Assembly (NCBI GenBank): GCA_019232905.1
Contig: JAFANA010000109.1
Span: 1 to 64,000 of the forward strand
Source: Vulcanimicrobiota bacterium
GTDB lineage: Bacteria > Vulcanimicrobiota > Vulcanimicrobiia > Vulcanimicrobiales > Vulcanimicrobiaceae
Length of the DNA: 64,000 nt
Direction: 5' to 3'
The notes beneath the pieces are model-generated. The model did no database searches and was not told where the DNA came from. It saw only the letters and a program-made list of their open reading frames with translations. The position numbers were made by a program, and so were the translations under genes. Shown piece by piece: positions 61,235-64,000 of this stretch (position 1 is the stretch's first letter; each line of letters starts with the position of its first letter).

Positions 61235-61696
61235 TGGGGTCATGCTGGGCGCGGCGGGCGATGCGGCCGGGCTGGATGGCTGGGCTTCCGGGTTGTACGT
61301 CGGTACGGCGCTCGCTTCGGGCGTCGGGGTCGGCGGCGGCGGCAGCGTCGGCACCGAAGCGGGTTTCGTGATCGGCACGAGGCGCAGATAGCCGGCCTGC
61401 GACGTTTCGCCCTTACGTACCCGAACCGGCGCGGAATCCGTGGAGAAGCCCGGCATGCGCGCGGAGACCGTCTGCTGTCCAATCGGAATATGCGGAAGAA
61501 TGAAAGCACCGTTCGCGTCGGCGGTCGCTGTGAAGAGCGAGCCGACCGAGACAATTGCGTTTGCAATCGGGCGGTTCGTCATCGCGTCGAGCACGCGTCC
61601 CGTCACCTGCCCGTAGTCTTGCACGCCGACGACGCCGTTGTTACAACTGTCGGCGATCGTCAACAGAAACACGAAGCCAAGAAGCAATCTGCGCAT
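61220..61696 (-). CDS. Secreted carboxypeptidase-regulatory-like domain protein
   Basis: The 158-residue product has a hydrophobic N-terminus (RRLLLGFVFLLTIADSC; Cys18 fits a weak lipobox) and a single carboxypeptidase-regulatory-like domain (GQVTGRVLDAMTNRPIANAIVSVGSLFTATADANGAF, then ARMPGFS). A Pro/Thr/Ala/Ser-rich low-complexity tail of about 55 residues follows. It overlaps the antiporter 3' end by 15 bases and is convergent with it. Probably surface-exposed; function unknown. Confidence 0.7.
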   Translation of the reverse strand: MRRLLLGFVFLLTIADSCNNGVVGVQDYGQVTGRVLDAMTNRPIANAIVSVGSLFTATADANGAFILPHIPIGQQTVSARMPGFSTDSAPVRVRKGETSQAGYLRLVPITKPASVPTLPPPPTPTPEASAVPTYNPEAQPSSPAASPAAPSMTPSAQP

Positions 61697-61785
61697 ATGC
61701 TAACGATAGCAGACTCATCCAATGGCTTGCTAGTTACGGTCCAAGCCTAAGAATTGGCTGGGCAATTACCCAGGTAAACGCAGTC

Positions 61786-61807
61786 GCTTGTGAAAAAAAT
61801 CACAAGC
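61786..61807. promoter_or_regulatory. Perfect CRP/FNR-type palindrome at the nuoA start
   Basis: A perfect inverted repeat GCTTGTGA-N6-TCACAAGC (N6 all A) contains TGTGA-N6-TCACA, the consensus of CRP-type operators. It ends one base before the nuoA start codon. No Shine-Dalgarno sequence is visible between it and the ATG, so either nuoA is translated from a leaderless or very short message, or the hairpin itself controls initiation. Whether a CRP homologue exists is not visible here. Confidence 0.6.
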
Positions 61808-61808
61808 C

Positions 61809-62162
61809 ATGAACCCGTATGGACCGGTAGGAATTTATCTCGTCGTCGCGCTCGCCGCGGCGCTCCTCTTCACCTTTTTGCCCGGATTGCTCGGGCGCGC
61901 GAAACCAAATCCGCAGAAACAGGACGCGTATGAGTGCGGCGTTGAGCCGACCTCGGCCGTCGCGGGACGGTTTCCCGTCCGCTTCTACCTTATCGCGATG
62001 CTCTTTGTGATCTTCGATGTCGAAGCCGCGTCGTTTTATCCGTGGGCGGTCCAAATGCACGCGTTGCGCGTGTTCGGCTTGGTCGAGATGATCGTTTTCG
62101 TGATCGTCCTCGCGATTGGGTATGCGTACGTGTGGAAGAAGGGTGGCTTTCAGTGGAGATAG
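61809..62162 (+). CDS. nuoA: NADH-quinone oxidoreductase subunit A
   Basis: Membrane subunit of complex I. Three membrane helices and the conserved loop [14 protein letters not shown]....[28 protein letters not shown], including the Cys-Gly-Glu motif and FDVE, identify it. Length 117 is normal. It opens the nuo operon. The start codon directly follows a CRP-type palindrome and has no Shine-Dalgarno sequence. nuoB starts inside its last codons. Confidence 0.95.
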   Translation: MNPYGPVGIYLVVALAAALLFTFLPGLLGRAKPNPQKQDAYECGVEPTSAVAGRFPVRFYLIAMLFVIFDVEAASFYPWAVQMHALRVFGLVEMIVFVIVLAIGYAYVWKKGGFQWR

Positions 62163-62632
62163 GTCCCGGGCAATTTTTACTTGCGCGACTCGATGACGTC
62201 GCGCGCTGGGCGCAGAGTTCGTCGGTGTGGCCGCTCACGATGGGTTTAGCGTGCTGCGCGATCGAGATGATGTCGGTCACCTCGGCCGAGTACGACATCG
62301 CGCGTCTAGGTTCGGAAGTCTTTCGCAGTTCGCCGCGTCAGGCCGATCTCATGATCGTCTCGGGCCGCGTCGCGCAGAAAATGGCGCCCGTCGTCAAGCG
62401 TCTCTACGATCAGATGGCCGACCCGAAATGGGTGATCTCGATGGGCGCGTGCGCGAGTTCGGGCGGCATTTTCGATAACTATGCGGTTGTTCAAGGCATC
62501 GATACGATCATTCCCGTCGACGTGTACGTTCCGGGCTGTCCGCCGACGCCCGACGGCTTGTTGTACGCCGTGAATTTGATTCAACAGCAGATCCGTGAAG
62601 GTGGCCGCGGCGGCATTTTAGCCCGGTCGTAA
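62153..62632 (+). CDS. nuoB: NADH-quinone oxidoreductase subunit B
   Basis: Peripheral-arm subunit that binds iron-sulfur cluster N2. Ligands C34, C35 (LACCAIEM), C100 (GACASSGG) and C129 (VPGCPP) are all present. GTG 62153 follows AAGGGTGG and overlaps nuoA by 10 bases, giving 159 residues. A longer upstream frame is antisense to nothing meaningful and is ignored. nuoC follows after 8 bases. Confidence 0.95.
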   Translation: MEIGPGQFLLARLDDVARWAQSSSVWPLTMGLACCAIEMMSVTSAEYDIARLGSEVFRSSPRQADLMIVSGRVAQKMAPVVKRLYDQMADPKWVISMGACASSGGIFDNYAVVQGIDTIIPVDVYVPGCPPTPDGLLYAVNLIQQQIREGGRGGILARS

Positions 62633-62640
62633 GGAGCACG

Positions 62641-63243
62641 ATGCCCAGTACACAACAACCGCCGATCGCGGGTGCCGCGATCGATCCCCCGAGCGTGCGC
62701 CCGGCGATTGATGATGCCGTCATTGAACGCGTCGACGTGCAGGCGTTGCGCGCGCGTTTGCAAGCGCTGAAGGCCGACGGTTATACGATGCTGCTCGATA
62801 TCGGCGGCGTCGATTATTTGCCGCGCGAACCGCGGTTCGACGTCGTCTATCATCTTTTGAAGATGCCGCTCAAAGCGGCGAACGTCCAGCAGGTCGGCAC
62901 GCCGCAGCGTTTTCGTTTGCTATGCAGCGTTCGCGACGGTGAGCCTGTGCCGAGCGTCATGGATTTATGGCGGAACGCCGATTGGGCGGAACGCGAGATC
63001 TTCGATCTTTTCGGAATCGTTTTCGAGAATCACGTCGACCTGCGGCGCATTCAAATGCCGTACGACTGGGAAGGCTATCCGTTGCGAAAGGATTATCCGG
63101 TGCGCGGGCCGGCGCGCGAACGCTCGCCGCGTCCGGCGTTTGCCCTCAAGAGCAACGTGCAAGCCGGCACGCCGCCGACAGGCCGCACGCTCGAGGCGCT
63201 TCAAGAACAAGTGAAACAAGCTCGGGACGGTGAGTCAAAGTGA
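62641..63243 (+). CDS. nuoC: NADH-quinone oxidoreductase subunit C
   Basis: 30-kDa peripheral subunit of complex I. The signature WRNADWAEREIFDLFGIVFENH..LRRI.MP.DWEGYPLRKDYPV is clear (about residues 110-160). The N-terminal 30 residues are variable. ATG 62641 follows GGAGCACG. The 200-residue length is normal. Its stop overlaps a possible GTG start of nuoD (GTGA). Confidence 0.95.
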   Translation: MPSTQQPPIAGAAIDPPSVRPAIDDAVIERVDVQALRARLQALKADGYTMLLDIGGVDYLPREPRFDVVYHLLKMPLKAANVQQVGTPQRFRLLCSVRDGEPVPSVMDLWRNADWAEREIFDLFGIVFENHVDLRRIQMPYDWEGYPLRKDYPVRGPARERSPRPAFALKSNVQAGTPPTGRTLEALQEQVKQARDGESK

Positions 63244-63245
63244 GT

Positions 63246-64000
63246 ATGTCGACTACTCCGTTGACCCCGGAGATCGTTTCGCAAGAAGGCAATGCCATGG
63301 TCCTCTCGATGGGACCGCAACATCCGTCGACGCACGGCGTGTTGCAGATCATGCTGGAAATTGAAGGCGAATCCGTGGTCAAAGCGGAGCCCGAGATTGG
63401 GTATCTCCACACCGGCATCGAGAAGAACATGGAAAATCTGTTTTGGTCGCAAGGTCAGACCAATGCGGAGCGCATGGACTATCTTGCGCCGTCCTCCAAC
63501 GCGCTGTGCTATGCGCTCGCCGTCGAGAAGCTGCTCGGCATCACCGATCGCATTCCGGAGCGCGCGCAGCACATTCGCGTGCTGCTCTCCGAACTGACGC
63601 GCATTGCGTCGCACTGCGTGTGGCTCGGCACCCACGGCATCGACCTGGGCGCGATCTCCGTCTTCTTCTATTGCTTCGATCTGCGCGAGAACATCCTCGA
63701 TCTGCAAGAAGCTTCGGGCGGCGCGCGCATGCATCCGAACTACGTGCGCGTCGGCGGCCTAAACGGCGACTTGCCCGCCGGGTATGTCGAGAAGCTCGAT
63801 GCCTTGATCGCGAAGTTCCCTGGTCGCATGCGAGAACTGCGCGGCTTGCTGCAGGCGAACCCGATCTTCCAAGACCGTACGATCGACGTTGGAACTATGA
63901 GCGCGGAAGATGCGGTCGCCTGGGGAGTGACGGGACCGGCACTACGCGGGAGCGGCATTGCATACGACGTGCGTAAAGCGTTCCCGTACTCGAGCTACGA
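63246..64000 (+). CDS. nuoD: NADH-quinone oxidoreductase subunit D, truncated by window end
   Basis: 49-kDa quinone-site subunit. The visible 251 residues contain MGPQHPSTHGVLQ, EPEIGYLHTGIEKNMEN, DYLAPSSNALCYALAVEKLLGI, ELTRIASHCVWLGTHGIDLGA and EASGGARMHPNYVRVGG, all hallmarks of NuoD. Start can be ATG 63246 or GTG 63240, which overlaps the nuoC stop. The gene runs off the window, and the rest of the nuo operon presumably follows. Confidence 0.95.
   Translation, partial: MSTTPLTPEIVSQEGNAMVLSMGPQHPSTHGVLQIMLEIEGESVVKAEPEIGYLHTGIEKNMENLFWSQGQTNAERMDYLAPSSNALCYALAVEKLLGITDRIPERAQHIRVLLSELTRIASHCVWLGTHGIDLGAISVFFYCFDLRENILDLQEASGGARMHPNYVRVGGLNGDLPAGYVEKLDALIAKFPGRMRELRGLLQANPIFQDRTIDVGTMSAEDAVAWGVTGPALRGSGIAYDVRKAFPYSSY

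Noticed and set aside
1-64000. tRNA, rRNA, CRISPR array, insertion sequence, prophage or replication origin
   Set aside because: I found no cloverleaf-like tRNA sequence, repeat-spacer array, transposase or integrase, or DnaA-box cluster on reading both strands; short tRNAs could still be missed by eye.

Overview
The window looks like a 64 kb chromosomal piece of a high-GC (roughly 60%), Gram-negative-type bacterium. It encodes a chaperone-usher pilus, TonB-dependent receptors and many Sec/lipobox leaders, so an outer membrane is present. The gene style (carboxypeptidase-regulatory-domain TonB receptors, many tiny secreted proteins, frequent 4-bp ATGA/GTGA overlaps, TTG/GTG starts) reminds me of Candidatus Eremiobacterota (WPS-2). 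That placement is inference only. I saw no rRNA, tRNA, CRISPR array, insertion sequence or prophage.

Layout. 1-4.8 kb: end of an unknown secreted protein, then an archaic-type pilus operon (SCPU pilin, chaperone, usher, second SCPU protein) behind a structured leader that may be a c-di-GMP riboswitch. 4.8-8.3 kb: Lhr-family helicase translationally coupled to the metallophosphoesterase PdeM. 8.3-13.4 kb: Nudix hydrolase, then a beta-oxidation/ring-cleavage-type operon (fused 3-hydroxyacyl-CoA dehydrogenase, thiolase, aldehyde dehydrogenase, small protein). 13.5-16.1 kb: TonB receptor. 16.2-19.7 kb: small lipoprotein, PaaX regulator, and a divergent lone PaaA/BoxB-like diiron oxygenase with an enoyl-CoA hydratase. 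19.8-24.4 kb: membrane protein, serine hydrolase, cysteine-desulfurase-like enzyme, alpha/beta hydrolase. 24.4-28.5 kb: a broken ATP-dependent DNA ligase whose N- and C-terminal remnants flank an AT-richer insert holding an intact ligase and two unknown genes. 28.5-32.2 kb: second serine hydrolase, Lrp/AsnC-type domain protein, and the ligase-associated exonuclease.

32.2-37.7 kb: cysK, asparaginase and B12-dependent metH in one operon. 37.8-41.3 kb: TauE/SafE exporter, unknown secreted proteins, two paralogous coiled-coil membrane proteins around a truncated ABC ATPase. 41.3-49.7 kb (minus strand): SnoaL-type ECF sigma factor, DUF899 protein, cyclopropane-fatty-acid synthase, nagA, a two-headed dynamin-like GTPase and phosphomannomutase. 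49.8-51.5 kb: CHASE3-SpoIIE phosphatase and a small secreted protein. 51.5-57.2 kb: cobalamin uptake (btuD, btuC, btuB behind a cobalamin riboswitch; btuF divergent) and hflX. 57.2-61.7 kb: serine protease, potassium channel, cobU, cation/proton antiporter, small lipoprotein. 61.8-64.0 kb: nuoABCD of complex I, preceded by a perfect CRP/FNR-type palindrome.

How parts work together. Lhr, PdeM, the MBL-fold exonuclease and the ATP-dependent ligase are the four members of a known DNA-repair gene set, here spread over 27 kb with a replaced ligase. BtuBCDF, CobU and the B12 riboswitch supply cobalamin that MetH needs. PaaX, the PaaA/BoxB-like protein, the enoyl-CoA hydratase, the hydroxyacyl-CoA dehydrogenase and the thiolase could form an aromatic-CoA or acyl-CoA catabolic route, although the reductase and accessory subunits expected for a Paa or Box oxygenase are not in the window.
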